DNA from: Pleurodeles waltl
Taxonomy: Eukaryota; Chordata; Amphibia; Caudata; Salamandridae
Reading direction: 5' to 3'
Length of the DNA: 64,000 bases
NCBI RefSeq assembly: GCF_031143425.1
Contig: NC_090444.1
Location: 1,537,404,782 to 1,537,468,781, forward strand
This document shows, piece by piece, positions 10,793 through 22,690 of this stretch. Positions within the stretch are counted from its first letter, which is position 1, and the number at the start of each line of letters is the position of its first letter. The notes under the pieces are model-generated. The model was not told the DNA's origin. It did not search any database and saw only the letters and a program-made list of their open reading frames with translations. Made by a program: the position numbers and the translations under genes.

Positions 10793-11774
10793 TGTACAGG
10801 TATGTATGCATTGCATATCATCTGCACATGGGAGATGTATTGCTGAAGCCAATCTGTAGCCAGTATTTGCATGCATCAAGGTATGTGTGGGAACTAGAGC
10901 CTTACATGTTGGTTAACAACCTTGAAGGGTAGGTGACTTACCATGAGAGGTAGTGAAAATGCACAGCTGCTAAGTACATATGTGGATTTCTGGTGCCATT
11001 GTGGTACAGCCTTATAATTGTACTAAAGGTTTAGAGTCCTCAGTCTTCCTGTGTGGGGATATGTGAGGGGGACTTATCAGTCTTGTCCTGCTGCGTAGGC
11101 ATGTCATGCTGCATTGTCATCTGCTGTGTGCCAAGTACATGTTCCTGACTACTCAGGGAGGCATACAGTAGAGGATGTTACTTATGTTACATCTTTCCTG
11201 TCCCACACGTGTGTAAATGCCTATGCAGCCCCTTACATACGGTGTATCATAGCTGCTGGGGCATTCATCCTGTGTTTGTGTGCAACTGCTATTGATGTAT
11301 GACTGTGGATTACATTCCTTACAACATTGTACCTCATTCCATTTATTTTTCTCTCATCAGGTGACATCTCTGTTTGCAATCTGCTTTCTGAGTTGCCAGA
11401 TGGCATAATTGATAGTGGATGTTACAACAATATGGAAGTACTTACACACCTGCTGGAGTATCCCACTACATCTGTGACGTTGACATTATTGTTGTGTAGA
11501 CATGTATGTGTATTCGTTTGTTTTCCTGTGACATAATTGCCAATACAAACAATGAAGAGACATGCACCATGACTTGTGATAGTTGGTGTTTATGAAGTGT
11601 TGACTATCACAGGAGTGAGGAGTGGAGTAGTGCTCTATGTGATGATCAGAGTGGGTGGTACAGCTGTTTGGTTCACAGTTCCTTTAACCATTTGCCTCAG
11701 AAAGATTAGAACTTGGTATTGGACAGCCAACAGGGTTTAACAGTGGCACATAGGGTGACAGTTCAGAAGGGGGA

Positions 11775-13389
11775 TCATTTCCTGGTGGGGGGATTGGTCT
11801 TGGCCTGAGGTCCTGCAGGATGTCTGGATGGGTGACCTCTTCTGCGGGGGGTCTTCAGCTGCAGGGGTAGGGGTGCTTCTGGCCTGTGGGTCCTCCTGCT
11901 GGGCCTCCATTCCACTAGCAGGTGCTGATGTTGAGGGCAGTGGTGTTGACTGACTACTGGATGGGGCTTGCTGTTGGGTGGAGAATGTCTGCAGAATGTT
12001 ATTGAGTTCCTTGAACTCCCCAATATGGAAACCATGGTGGCAGTGAGTGCCTGCCTCTGCTGCCCGGCCTCCTGGTGGTATTCCCCCTGCAGCCTTTGGG
12101 TGTCCTGCAAGGTTGTGAGTATCTGGCCCATCTTGTTGTGCGTTTGCTGGTAGGCTCCCAGGACTCTGGAGACGGCCTCCTGGTCAGTCGTGTCCTGTAC
12201 CTGCCTCGTCCCTTGGCCCAAAATTGCCCAACCACTAGCCATTGCCCCCTGTGCCTGTTCCCCTGGTGCAGGGAGCCCTCTCTGACTGACACCAGTGCTG
12301 TAATTGTCTTGTGTTTGCACTGTTGACTCCTGCCCATGTCCTGTGTGGCACACTGATGATTGATGTGACCTTGGGACACAGGTATGGGAAGGTGGGCTCT
12401 GCTGTGCACTGGCTGCCACAGGGGAGGTGCCTGCTTCCAGGCCTGGGCTTTCTGTCACTGGGCTCCTCTTCTGTGTGTCAGTACTTGGGAGACCTGTGTA
12501 ATGAGAGGTATTGTGTCAGATGATGGTATTGTTGTAGAGACACACATTGTTGTATGCCGCCATTAACTGTATTTGCAGATCAGTAATGGCATTGACATTT
12601 ACCAGTCCACTGCTTGTTTAACATCAGTGGAAAGTTGCAATAGGCCTATTTTGGAGTACATTTATTATTTGTCTTGTTACTGTCATTGCCATGTAATGAT
12701 GTGCATTTCTACTACTTATTGGTGATGGGAAGTGACATGGTTTGCCGTGCAATTGCAGAGACGTGATCTCAATGTAGCAGTCAGGCAAGGGTAGGGAGTG
12801 TTGCATTGTGGTAGTTGTGGTACTTGCTGCTGTGTGAGGCATAAATGCACTAGGTGGGGCTGTGAGTGAATGGTGTCAGTGGGGAGCGGTGACATGCAGG
12901 GGTGGGTATAGGGTCCATAGTGGGTTGGTATACTTTAGGGTGGTGTGAGGGGGTGGGAGGATGGTGGGGGTACATGCTGTGCACGGAGACATTTTGGCTA
13001 GTGAGTACAGTAGACTTACCAGTGTCCAGTCCAATGGCTATTCGTGTCAGCCCTTCTGGGTGTAGTATGTCCAGGACCATCTCTTTCCACGGTGACATTT
13101 CAAGGGGAGGTGTTGCTCCACCAGTCCTCATGATGCCCACTTGATGCCTGGAAGCCATGGCCCGTACCTCCCCCCAAGGTCATTCCCCCTTTTCCTTATG
13201 TCCTCCCTTGTGTGTGGATGGTTCCCCACTGCAATCATCCTGATGACTATCCTCTGCCATAAGTCGTTCTTTCGGGTTATGGTTGTCTGCTGGACCTGTG
13301 CTCCAAACAGTTGTGGCTCCACTTTGACGATTTATTCCACCATTACCCTGTGCTCTTCTTCTGTGAATTTGGGTTTTTTGTGATGCCAT
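11775..13389 (-). pseudogene. Harbinger Myb/SANT-like gene, two exons (copy 2)
   Basis: Exon 1 (13,389-13,020) is the same as the copy at 470-839 and carries the DNA-binding trihelix pieces. The donor GTAAGT starts at 13,019. A plausible acceptor (ACACAG) ends at 12,471. Exon 2 (12,470-11,775) is an open frame of about 230 codons, rich in Gln, Ser and Pro, with a helical Q-rich stretch (QQTHNKMGQILTTLQDTQRL) typical of the C-terminal part of these accessory proteins. Exon 1 has frameshifts, and the phase of the two exons does not match as I read it, so the gene is inactive or the acceptor is misplaced. The intron (12,471-13,019) spans the start of the duplicated segment. Confidence 0.65.
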
Positions 13390-16285
13390 GGTTGTTGTGT
13401 TGTGGGTGGGGGTGTATGGTGTGCAGGGATTCTTGTTGTGCTGTTTGTAGTTGTGAATTAGTGTAGTGGTATGTGCGTGTGCTCTGTGGTGTTTCTGTGC
13501 AGTGGTGTGTAGTGTGATGCGTGCTCAGTATGATGGTGCCTGTGGTATCTAGGTGTAGTGCCTCCTTTTAGTGTGGTCTTCTCTCGCTCTGTCACACTTT
13601 CTAGTTGCAATGGGTTCTGGGTATGTGTGTGGGGCTGTTTTGTAGTGCTGTGGCCTGTGTGTGTATGTGTCTCAGGTTTTGGGCATTGGTGTTGTCCACT
13701 CTGGTGCAGTGTTAATGCCGTGGTGCCTTTTTTTCAAGTGGCGGTTGGGCCACCAATGGATTGCCACCGTGTAGAGATCTGCAATGCTGATTTGTGACTT
13801 GTAATTTGGAAGGAGGTATGTTCTCGGTGTGGCGGTGGTGCAGCCACCTCCTTCACATCGTAATTTGGTCTGACGGTGTGTTTTTTTGGTCTATTTTTGG
13901 CGGTGTTGTGTGGGTTACTCATAATGCGGCGGTCTTCACTCCACCATTGCAGGCGGTGTTTCGACGGCCATTTTCACAGCGGTCTTCGGTAATGACTGCC
14001 AAACTCGGAATGACCACCTCAGACTCCTCAGGGAAGTCGTGGTGGAACAGATCTTACCTTTTTCTCTCATTTGCACAAGTCTCACACATGCGAAGGATAG
14101 AAATGCAGGATAGGTTTCAATCATTTAAGGAAGCAATTGCATTATATGATAAAAGGCATGAGCTGCATTGATTAGGAAGATGGAATGTAACACAGTGATG
14201 ATTGTGACTATTAGAGTAAAACATATTAACAGTCCCACGGTCCTGGCATAATCATTAGACTAAGAATTCCTACTTACACTTCAAGCATCTAACATGAGAG
14301 AGTAGCAGTGTTAGTCCTTCTGCCAGTACTAGCCTATGGAAGGAGGCTCCAACCCCATACCTGGAAAGGCAAGGGTCTGCCTGTTGTTCTGCTGGCAGTC
14401 CTCCTGGTTAGCTTGAAAGAAAAGACTAAGATCAGTGCAGTTGTGAATGAAGTGGCACACAGCTTAAAATGGCTGGCTGGAATGTCCCATCTACCTTTAT
14501 TTGGCCTGTATTTTGTTATATAACAAAACATGTTTGTGTTCTGAGAACAGGCCGGATGTGATAAAATTGTCATGTGCAATGACAGCCTTGAGCAGAGCAC
14601 AGAATTAAATGTTGTGCAGGGGAACTGATAACAATGCTTTCGCAAAAAGGCAGCTGATTAGAATATAAAAACAACTCTGCTGAAAAGCAAGCTGTGCTAA
14701 AATATAATAAAATAAATAAACAAATAAAATGAATATATAGGTAAAAGGGCAGGCCACAGGCCTGAAGCTAAAATAAAGATGTCCAATCTAAGCACTAAAG
14801 GGAACCAAGAACACCATACCAATTGACGGTACAAAAGTGCAGGGTCCAAGATCTAAAATGGAACCAATGACACCCTCCCCATTGACGGCACAAGAGTGCA
14901 GGGTCCAAAACCTAAAATGAACTACACTAAAACTAACTACTTAAAAGCAACCTAAATTTATACATAAAAGAAATAAAAATGTTCAGGTTGACAAGCAGAC
15001 CAGGCCAAATTCAAAACAAAACAATTTAAGAATTTTAGAAAATATATCCAAATGCCAAATTAACAGTATTCATGATCCCACAGGAGGACTCCAAGTGGGT
15101 AGATGGAAAGGGAATCTAGGATGGACCCCACTTCCGAAGACAATAAACCCACCAGCTTGTCAGACAAAAGGTGGAAGAAGCCCACATGTTCCGTTACCTC
15201 AGCAACAATTCCAGCAAAAGATGCAGCCTTTCACGCAGTGCCAGAGGATGCAGGAGCCTTCAAACCACAAAGCGCAGCTTATAGAAGGCATCCCGCAACA
15301 ATCATATTATAATTGGACAGTTCCGGCAATGAACCCTCATTGAGAACATCATCAGATGTACATCCATATATCATACATATTGTAAGGCAAGACACACCTC
15401 TACTGCAGTTTCGAAAATACACCACAAGCAGCAAAAGACGGGCTACACACAAATGAGAATTGGTTGAAATGACAGTGATCAGTTCCTGTCGAGCTCTTCG
15501 AAGAGTGATGCTCTAAAGTACTGCATCATAATGCATTCACAACACAGATTGGCTGGTGGGAGCTCCATCATTCCTCATTGCCGAGATGGGGCAGCCATTG
15601 CAAATCAAAAATAGCAACAGCAGGATACCACCAAAAATTGCCAATGTTATCGGAAAGCCTCCAAAAACACTTTGAAAAAAGTGAGTGGATGGTTGAAGGT
15701 ATTACTCCAAAGACGGCCCGGAAAGTGCTGATGAATTAATGCACCAAAAGGGACTGTATCTCTGCAGACAACGTTGCTACTTGGAGGTAATACGTTTCAG
15801 GGGCTGATGTAAGCACCACATGTTTTTGAAACAAAAGAGTCTTCACTGCTCAGCTTGTCAAAATTGACACTACAAGTAGCAAAGTAAGGCCACATATCCA
15901 CGACTTTTGTCTCATGTATGGGGAGAAAAGGTACATGTCAGCAACAAGTTGCAATTTTGGAGGCTGAAATTACATAAGGAACATCTAGTCAAATCCCACA
16001 GCAGCCTTTCAAAAGTAACTGAAACACTGGGCCGATCAAAGGGACAGGAATACCCTTCAGATAACAAGCTAAATTTGTGATAGAAGCATTGTAAGCTCTG
16101 TGCAAAGACACCTGTTTACAAATCACAGAATGGCTTACAAAAGTTTCACATTCGTGATCACTAAGAAAGACCTCTTTCTCGCTGTTGAAACATTGGAATT
16201 GAAAGATAACGCCCACACCTCATGAATGTAACTGTCTCCTATCTGTTTGAATCTGCCTACAGGAAAATGTTTTTAACACAAAGTG
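12551..16285. repeat. Second copy of the duplicated segment
   Basis: This matches 1-3,728 as described there. It contains Myb-like exon 1 (13,020-13,389), the Harbinger right end (about 14,028), the retroviral 3' region (about 14,029-15,988, with the two 59-base repeats near 14,801-14,918) and a truncated env-like piece. It ends precisely where L1-A resumes. Confidence 0.95.
15989..16216 (-). pseudogene. Env-like fragment, truncated copy
   Basis: This is identical to the 75-codon minus-strand piece at 3,432-3,659. Here only about 70 bases follow upstream on the minus strand before the junction with L1-A at 16,286, so the remaining env-like pieces seen in the source copy are absent. Confidence 0.5.
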
Positions 16286-17212
16286 CGTCTCGCATTAGTT
16301 GACCTCTAATAGTTGCCTTTGCTGCCGCCCATTGGAGTTGGGGTGAGGATACTGAGCCTTTGTTATCTTTTAGGTAGGTAGCTAAGTGGGTTTTAAGCTG
16401 TTCCTTTCCTTTTGGGGTTCTATATCTGAAATTTGGGAAGGCGCCATGGTTTACGGCCGGAATTGATCACTCCTAGTTCCAGCGTTAGTAGGACCGGGGA
16501 GTGCAGCCGTAAGGATATCCGTCAGTTTTAACGCTTGTATCAGTCTCTGGTCGATCATAAAGTAGTCTAGTCGCGATTGGGTTCCATGTACTGGAGAGAG
16601 AAAGATGTATTGGCGGTCTGAGGGGTGTAATAAGCGCCAGCAATCTACTAAGCCGTGGTCGGAAAGGACATCGTGGAGTAGGGCCCTGTCTGAATTATTG
16701 CCTGCGTCAAGGCTGCTTGTGCGATCAAGGATAGCATCTTGTACAATGTTCCAGTCTCCACCCAGTACATATTGAGAGGCGCCAATCTGTGTGAGCAGTC
16801 AATTAAGAGAGAGGAAGAAAGTGTGCTTGGAGCCTATGGGGGCATATATTGAGGCTATGCAGATCGTGGAAAGACCTATCCTGATTTTGGCTAGGACATA
16901 ACGGCCTTCTGGGTCGTGCCATGTTTTAAGCAGTCAGAACTGCAGTGAGCGACGTATGAGGATTGCCACCCCGCATTTCCTCCCAGTACCCTGTGTTCCG
17001 TCAGATACGGGCGGTTTACCACTATAGAGTACTTTACCGACCCAATCTCTACGAAGTTTTTCAGATTCTGCTGAGTCAAGGTGTGTTTCCTGCAACAGGG
17101 CTATTTCCGCATGTTTAGAGTGTAGATAGGATAGTACTTTCTGTCGTTTGACATAGTTGGTCATACCATGGACATTCCAGGAGACGATTGTGAGCGGTGT
17201 TGTCGTTCCCAT
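16286..17212 (-). pseudogene. L1-A ORF2, AP-endonuclease domain
   Basis: The start codon at 17,212 opens LTIVSWNVHGM, the first endonuclease strand with its Asn, followed by LLQETHLD with the catalytic Glu. After a stop near 16,934, other frames give GGDWNIVQDAILDR (the Asp/Asn pair) and RLDYFMID. The domain ends with the linker KATIRGQLMRD at the junction. Stops and at least two frameshifts inactivate it. It belongs to the reverse transcriptase at 5,852-8,713. Confidence 0.88.
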
Positions 17213-17437
17213 GAATGCAATGTGGATAAGTTGTATTCCGTATAATGTATCTGTAATGTGTGGTCGGGGGGGGCACAGGGGGATATTATATAGATACTAG
17301 CTATTCAGGGACGCGTAGTGGGGGGATGGCGTGATATAATATAATATAATATAGGGGACAGAGACAGGGTGCGTCTAGGTCCCTCAGTCACCAGAGGTAA
17401 TGAGTAGGAGTTATGAGAGTAGAAGTTTTCTCGGAGT

Positions 17438-18547
17438 TCAGTGGTCTGTGTGATCGTCCAGTGACGGCTTCAGTGGGGAGCGGGATTTGTCCCTACCCAT
17501 GTCCTGGGTGAGGTCTATTACTGCCTGTAGCACCTGGTCCCGATTGTCCAGTGGTTTGGGAAGGCGGTCATACATTCTGCCTCTCTTGTGTGAGGCAGAC
17601 CTTTGCGACTGGGCTCGTAGCAGTGCAGTAGGAGGGTTATTCCCGGTCTGGGAGGCATCAGGGTCTTCTTGTCCTGATGAAACGTCCATGGAGTGTGAGA
17701 TAAGATCATTGAAAAATAAGCTAAGGTCCTCCGGTTCCGTGAAGTCTTTGGATCTATCACGATAGGCGATCCAAATCCTTGCGGGTTCAAAAAGGCCATA
17801 TTTGATGTCTAGTTTCCTGAGCTGCGGTCTGAAGGCTAGGAACGCTTTTCTCTTTTCATTCGTCAATCTGGAGAAGTCGGCCGCTACTCTGATCTCATGG
17901 CCGTCCAAAGAGGCTGGTCCTTGTGTTTTAGCTGCTGATAGGACCTGTCGAGCCTGATCATGTTTTAGAAAACATGCTATGATGGGCCGTGGCCTGTCGG
18001 AGGTAGCCTTGTGAAGAGGTCCTATTCTATGCGCCCTTTGGAATTCCAATGGCGGTAGAAATTCAATATCGAAGAGGTCGAGCAGGAGTGATTATAGAAA
18101 AGCCTTGGTGTCAGATCCTTCTTTGCGTTCTCGGATTCCGAAGAGTCGTATGTTGTCTCGGCGGCTCCGGTCTTCCAAGTCTGTTACCTTTGCTCGGAGG
18201 GATCGTAATTCGATTTCTTGATCTGGTAGTGTCGCCATTTGATCTTCCACCGTAGTGAGGCATTGGTCTAGGGCATCCGCTGTGTCTTTGAAACCTGCTA
18301 TATCTGCACGGATGGAGGAAGAGGTTATGGTTAAGTCCATGATCTTCTGATCCATTGCTTTGAGACGACGTCCCACCGAGGCAATCTCCTGTAGTATACG
18401 TTCCGTGGCTTCCGAGGCAGAGGGGTCTGTTGGTGTGGATATTGACCCTAGTGTTACCATTTGTGTTGTCGTGGGTTTCGATTGTGTGACAGCCTCTGAG
18501 AACAAGAGTTGTCTGGAAGGCTTGCCTGAGGGCTTCCCGCTGGGCAT
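17438..18547 (-). pseudogene. L1-A ORF1 RNA-binding protein
   Basis: A 370-codon frame starts at 18,547 and is interrupted by a single in-frame TAA at 18,092. It has a Ser/Lys-rich start, a coiled coil (from about residue 45 to 125, heptad-like with ATERILQEIASVGRRLKAMD), then the RRM entrance RSRRDNIRLFGI and the C-terminal domain with EFQRAHRIGP and RPRPIIACFL. This is the transposase_22-type trimeric RNA chaperone of L1. ORF2 follows about 225 bases downstream. Confidence 0.9.
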
Positions 18548-18849
18548 TTCTTCCGGGATGTAGGAGGCTCTGTGTGAGAGATGTTGTGTGGGTACGATGA
18601 GGTCGTAGTTTGCCGGTCGTCCTTCCTCTATCCTGTAGGTTGTGGCACTTGGAAGAGGAGGTGGAATATCAGTGGGGTGGGGGTGGGAAATTGGTGGCCC
18701 CGTTAGTAATGGTCACCTAGCGTTCTATTGTTGGGTTGTATATTAATGGCCTCTAATTATTGCTCTGTACGCGGTGATGTCTTCGGTGCTATGTGCCTCA
18801 AGTTATGCCTCTCCAGACCGTAGCGTCCATGCTATGTTACAAGGTAGAT

Positions 18850-19423
18850 AGTTCAAAGAGATTTTTGTTTCACTCTCAGCGCTACTCGTATTTAGGTAGT
18901 TTTACCTTCTATTTTATTTTATTTGTTTAGGGTGTAGACACAGTATCTATCCATCGTTGATTCTCCACTCTTTCTCGTGCTCTTTGTTTGATGCCGTGAC
19001 CGGGCACACAGTCATAGGCCTCGGGTGAGCCTCAAGCCAGTTCGTTCCACGCGCTACGTGTGCCTCGAGGGGAGGGGGCCCTGTCGCCTTCTCGGCCCAT
19101 ATGCCATGTGGCTTCAAGATGCCCTCCTGTGGTGTGCTTCAGCGTGTGTCGTTTTTATCATGGTAATATGCCAGAGTTTGCAGCGCTGCTCGTGGGTGGT
19201 TCAAAGAGATTTTAGTTTCACTCTCAGTGCTATTCGTAGGCAGGTAGTTTTGTCCTCTTATTTTATTTGTTCAAGGTGTGGCCGTAGTACTTATCCGTCG
19301 TTGATTCTCTACTCTCTCTTGTGTTCTTCGTTTGATGTCGTGATTGGGCTTGCGATCATGGGCCTCGGGTGAGCCTCAAGCCTGTACGTTCTCCGCGCTA
19401 TGTGTGTCTGGGGGGGGGGTGGA
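18850..19423 (-). repeat. Two tandem L1 5'UTR monomers of about 348 bases
   Basis: GTTCAAAGAGATTTT...GTTTCACTCTCAG occurs at about 18,850 and again at about 19,199, and TCGGGTGAGCCTCAAGCC occurs at 19,021 and 19,366. The spacing is about 345-349 bases in both cases. Tandem promoter monomers at the 5' end are known from rodent L1; here they suggest the same promoter style. Confidence 0.7.
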
Positions 19424-19434
19424 GTCCGTAAAGG
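19424..19434. repeat. Candidate L1-A target site duplication, 5' side
   Basis: GTCCGTAAAGG is the partner of GTCTGCAAAGG at 5,245-5,255, directly after the L1-A 5' end. Confidence 0.5.
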
Positions 19435-20264
19435 AGTTAATAGAACATTTACCTATAATCTGCAGTGTTCATATAAACATTTTCATTTGCAAATACAGTA
19501 TAATTTTCAAGCTCAAAAAGCATTGAAAATAACTGTTTTTACATTCCAGTCATCAGAAACAATCCCTGGTGTAGTAATATAATTCATAGATACTTTAAAA
19601 CCATGTGGCATTTGAATAATTTTTGTAGGGACGAAGATATCAAATAATCACCTCAGGAACTGGAACAGCTGAAATGTTCACAAGGAACAAGTCTCTTTGG
19701 ACCTTATGTGGGGATAGGTAAGGTTTTAAAACTCATCCACCAGTTCAACAGCAGAGCGTTCAGGAAGATAATGACCATGTATTAGTAGAAAGAAAATTAA
19801 CAAAACCAATTCAAAGCAGAAAGGCACGCAAAGTGAGAAGTGTCCACAGATTATACCATGGGCGAACCAAGAAATTATGTTTAAGCCACATTTAGAGCGT
19901 ACGTGAATTTAACACAGGTACCGGAGACGATGCTGAAGAATTTGAAGAAAAGTCTTCAATGTTGGCAATGTAACCTGAAGCAGTCTGACCTAAAACTGTA
20001 GTTGGTGGAGGTAAAAGGGAACTGGTAGATGTATCCATTAGTGATTTGTAATAAATTATTTCATCCACTTGTTATTTATTTGAGGGCTGCAAATCTAAAT
20101 TGTTGGCATTTCTTGTCAATAAAGTGGTGATAGGAATCAACAAAAGTTCATTCTCCACCCTCCCCATGCTTGGGGAAATAAGTTCAGCATTGCTGAGTGA
20201 TTGAAGAGGTAACACCTGGATGAGAGTGAGAGGGGTGAGGGAGCTACTTAGGAGTCCTCGTGGT
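19435..20264 (-). other. No clear gene; probable retroviral env start
   Basis: This lies between pol and L1-A. Minus-strand translation gives only short broken pieces. By position it would be the start of the retroviral env or its leader, continued beyond L1-A at 4.6 kb. Confidence 0.3.
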
Positions 20265-22690
20265 CTACTGTTTAGGGTCGGCCACATGGTGCATTTTGAC
20301 ATTGTCAACTAAAACAAAGCGTTTTTCTTTAGAACAAGGCATCAGTTGTAAAATGACAGTTCCGGAACCGTATACTCCCAGGACTGGAACCGGTGCTCTG
20401 TAGGATGGGCCAAACGCCCTATTCACAGGAATATTTTCACAAAGTGGATCCCCATTGTTAGGAATCCAGCCTGTGGTAGGTGGCAAATCCCTCATTCCCA
20501 TAGTGGCAGAATATGCAGATTAACTTTCATCATGGAACTGTTATAATTCCTGGAAGAGACTGACACATTAATTTATGTCAAAAGGTGTTTCTGCCGCAAC
20601 CAAGCCAGGACCATCAAGATGTGGGCATTCATAGGTATCCCAAACAGGACTTCCTAGGGGGTATGTCCTCCCAAAGCCCTTCTGGGCAGATTATGTAGTG
20701 CTCTCAGGACTCCATACAGGTGATGGAGCCAACTACGACCTGAACCTAGTACTCTAGCTGTTAGTGATTCCTTTAAGTCTAGGTTTTTCGACTCCAAAAT
20801 CGAATTTCTCTCAGGATGATAGAGAGACAAGAAATGCACTTGAACACCTATTGTTGCCATGGTGTCCCTGAATGCCCTGGAGGCAAAGGCAAGGCCCTGG
20901 TCCGAGTGGAATGCTGCAACTGCATATGTCCAGATGAAGAATTGGAAATATATAATAATAGCTTGACCATAGCTAATTCTTGGGACACACCCATAGAAAT
21001 CTGGAACATGAATAAACAGTGACTAGAATTTATTTGTATGCACCATCTGGTTGTAAGGGATCACAATGGTCCAGATACACACATTGTAATGATTTGTTGG
21101 AAATTAAGAGGGGGGGTCTGCGGTGGGTGTTTGTTGGTGGATCCTTTAATTTGTTGGCAAATATCACAACTAAGGATATACCGCTTGGTCTGTCTGTATA
21201 GACCAGGCCACCAATAGCATTTTTGCAATAGGAAGATGCTAGCTGTTACACCAGCATGGGCAGAAGCAACCCCTTTATGTGCTGCTTTCATAAGATCTAA
21301 TCTGTGGTCTTGGTTGGGGATCACACAATCACCCATCCCTGGTACTGTTGCAAAGCAATGTTTTGGGCACTTAAGTGGTAGGAATATTTTGCACGGTATG
21401 CTTTAAGTATGGGCTTGCCATTACCTGAAGCTTTCACGGAAGACAATGTTTCATCATCCATTCTCATATGGGAATTAGTAACCACAGCAATTTGGCTGCT
21501 TCATCAGCCAAAGTGTTTCCCACAATGTGTATTCCAACAAGCTGGTGATCCAATGTATGTATTACATGAGCCCATGGCAGCTTCTCTTTGAGATCTGCTA
21601 CCTTCTCCCACAAGAATGTGTGTTTTATGGGGTCTCTGAACCCATTAAGGTGCCGGTAATGTAAATATATATGAAAGGAAAGGATACTGTAATACAAATC
21701 ACATACAATTAAAGTAGAAAGTTCAGGATCCGTGTGTTCCAATGCTCCAATTATAGCCTTAAGCTAAGCAACTTGTGCTGGGTAGTCCCCTAGGTTCTGT
21801 GTGTAGGTTTGCTAAGGCTGAAATTGACCACCCTTGTTACCCCGCAAATCACTGCGCAAGTGGCGGAGTACTGTTGTTTGGTACCTACAGCTGGTTGAAC
21901 TGAGCAATTGGTGTAAATGATGATTCAATATTGTTCAAGAGGCAAAGTGTTGGTGTACATGGGGTATTCAAGGTCATATTGAAGGAATTCCTGGGTTTGA
22001 AGTTTTGGATCAAAAACTTAATCAACATCAGTGGCAGCCAGAGAGTTAGCCCAATGAATCCAATGTGGATGTCATGCTTTTACGTGCGGGGTGCTTACTT
22101 TGGTGACAGCCCCAAGGGCTGGTGTTGGGATAACAAAAATATTGTGTTTCCCTTGGGCTAGTTGTCTCTCCTTTATGACAGACATTTGGAGAGCAGTCAG
22201 TATTTTTTCTGTGGCTGCAAAACCCTGTTCATCATTGGAGTGTGATTCATATGCGATGGGTGCAGTGTCACCTTCGTTGTATGTGAGATAGACTTTACCC
22301 ATATTACATTTGTTTTGTTGTCACGTGTGTGCAAGTGTTTTGCTTCAAGCATGTCTATCTGCAATGGTCTGAGAATGCGTGTGTGTTCAGGTGTCCACTA
22401 TTTGTTTTGAAAAATCAGGAAAAATTGAACCATAGCATGCGTTTATTGGTTGTATATATTCTGGAATGTAGGTTCTTCCAAAATTGAAGAAACCCAGCAC
22501 TGACTGTAATTCCTTGAAGGCATTTGGTGGTTGTAGTGGCGCACATTTCTCTAGGAATTGTGGTGCCAGGCTCTTTCTCACACTTGATAGTTTGTTTCCT
22601 AAAAATAGGACACATAGAAAAGCTATTTTTGTTTTTTAAAACTGTATTTATAGCCTTAAGCAGCAAATCCCAAAACAATGTGATCCATCT
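20265..22690 (-). pseudogene. Endogenous retrovirus pol remnant
   Basis: Order from high to low coordinate: a reverse transcriptase thumb piece (22,387-22,581, with KELQSVLGFFNFGRTYIP), the connection and start of RNase H (22,072-22,302, IAYESHS...), the end of RNase H (21,464-21,742, HVIHTLDHQ and GNTLADEAAK), an integrase zinc-binding domain with two His and CDIC (21,061-21,336), an integrase core piece (20,654-20,860, SLYHPERN) and a C-terminal domain (20,265-20,501). Each piece is separated by stops or frame changes, so the gene is dead. The domain order identifies a retrovirus or Ty3-like element; an associated env-like region favours a retrovirus. The catalytic YXDD region is not preserved in readable form. 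Confidence 0.75.

Larger units (their letters stand above)
8714..14028. mobile_element. Harbinger element(s) with transposase and Myb-like genes
   Basis: This region holds a transposase pseudogene on the plus strand and two different Myb/SANT-like gene remnants on the minus strand, which is the two-gene plan of PIF/Harbinger transposons. The right end is probably near 14,028, where the minus strand starts GGTGGTCATTCC. The left end was not found. The first Myb-like exon (8,928-9,161) is cut off by the L1 junction at 8,713, so this may be one element or two nested ones. Apart from the named genes, 10,800-11,770 and 13,400-14,028 show nothing except GT-rich and GGCGG-rich DNA. Confidence 0.65.
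8714..16285. repeat. 7.57 kb duplicated block inserted into L1-A
   Basis: Both flanks are adjacent parts of the same L1 ORF2. The right 3,735 bases (12,551-16,285) match 1-3,728 almost perfectly, and the left part should match sequence lying left of the window. The block starts inside a Harbinger Myb-like gene intron and ends inside the retroviral env-like remnant, so neither end coincides with a transposon end. I see no inverted repeats, no poly(A) and no target duplication beyond one shared C at the junction. Confidence 0.85.
16286..19423 (-). mobile_element. L1-A, 5' half
   Basis: This is the 5' half of the split L1 element on the minus strand. From high to low coordinate it has a 5' untranslated region built of two promoter-like monomers (18,850-19,423), ORF1 (18,547-17,438), a short spacer with an (ATAAT)-like run near 17,331, and the endonuclease part of ORF2 down to 16,286. 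The 5' end lies next to a run of G at 19,410-19,419, followed by the target duplication. Confidence 0.85.

Noticed and set aside
8714..16285. The inserted block as a single DNA transposon or LTR element
   Set aside because: The ends show no inverted or direct terminal repeats and no target duplication, and the right end lies inside a region (env-like) that continues without a break in the source copy.
8714..16285. The block as an L1-retroposed transcript copy
   Set aside because: Neither end has a poly(A) or poly(T) tail, and L1 target duplication is absent.
1..16285. Simple tandem duplication of about 12.55 kb followed by deletion
   Set aside because: It would need a deletion ending exactly at the base where the first junction had cut L1-A; a direct insertion explains the clean L1 rejoin with fewer steps.
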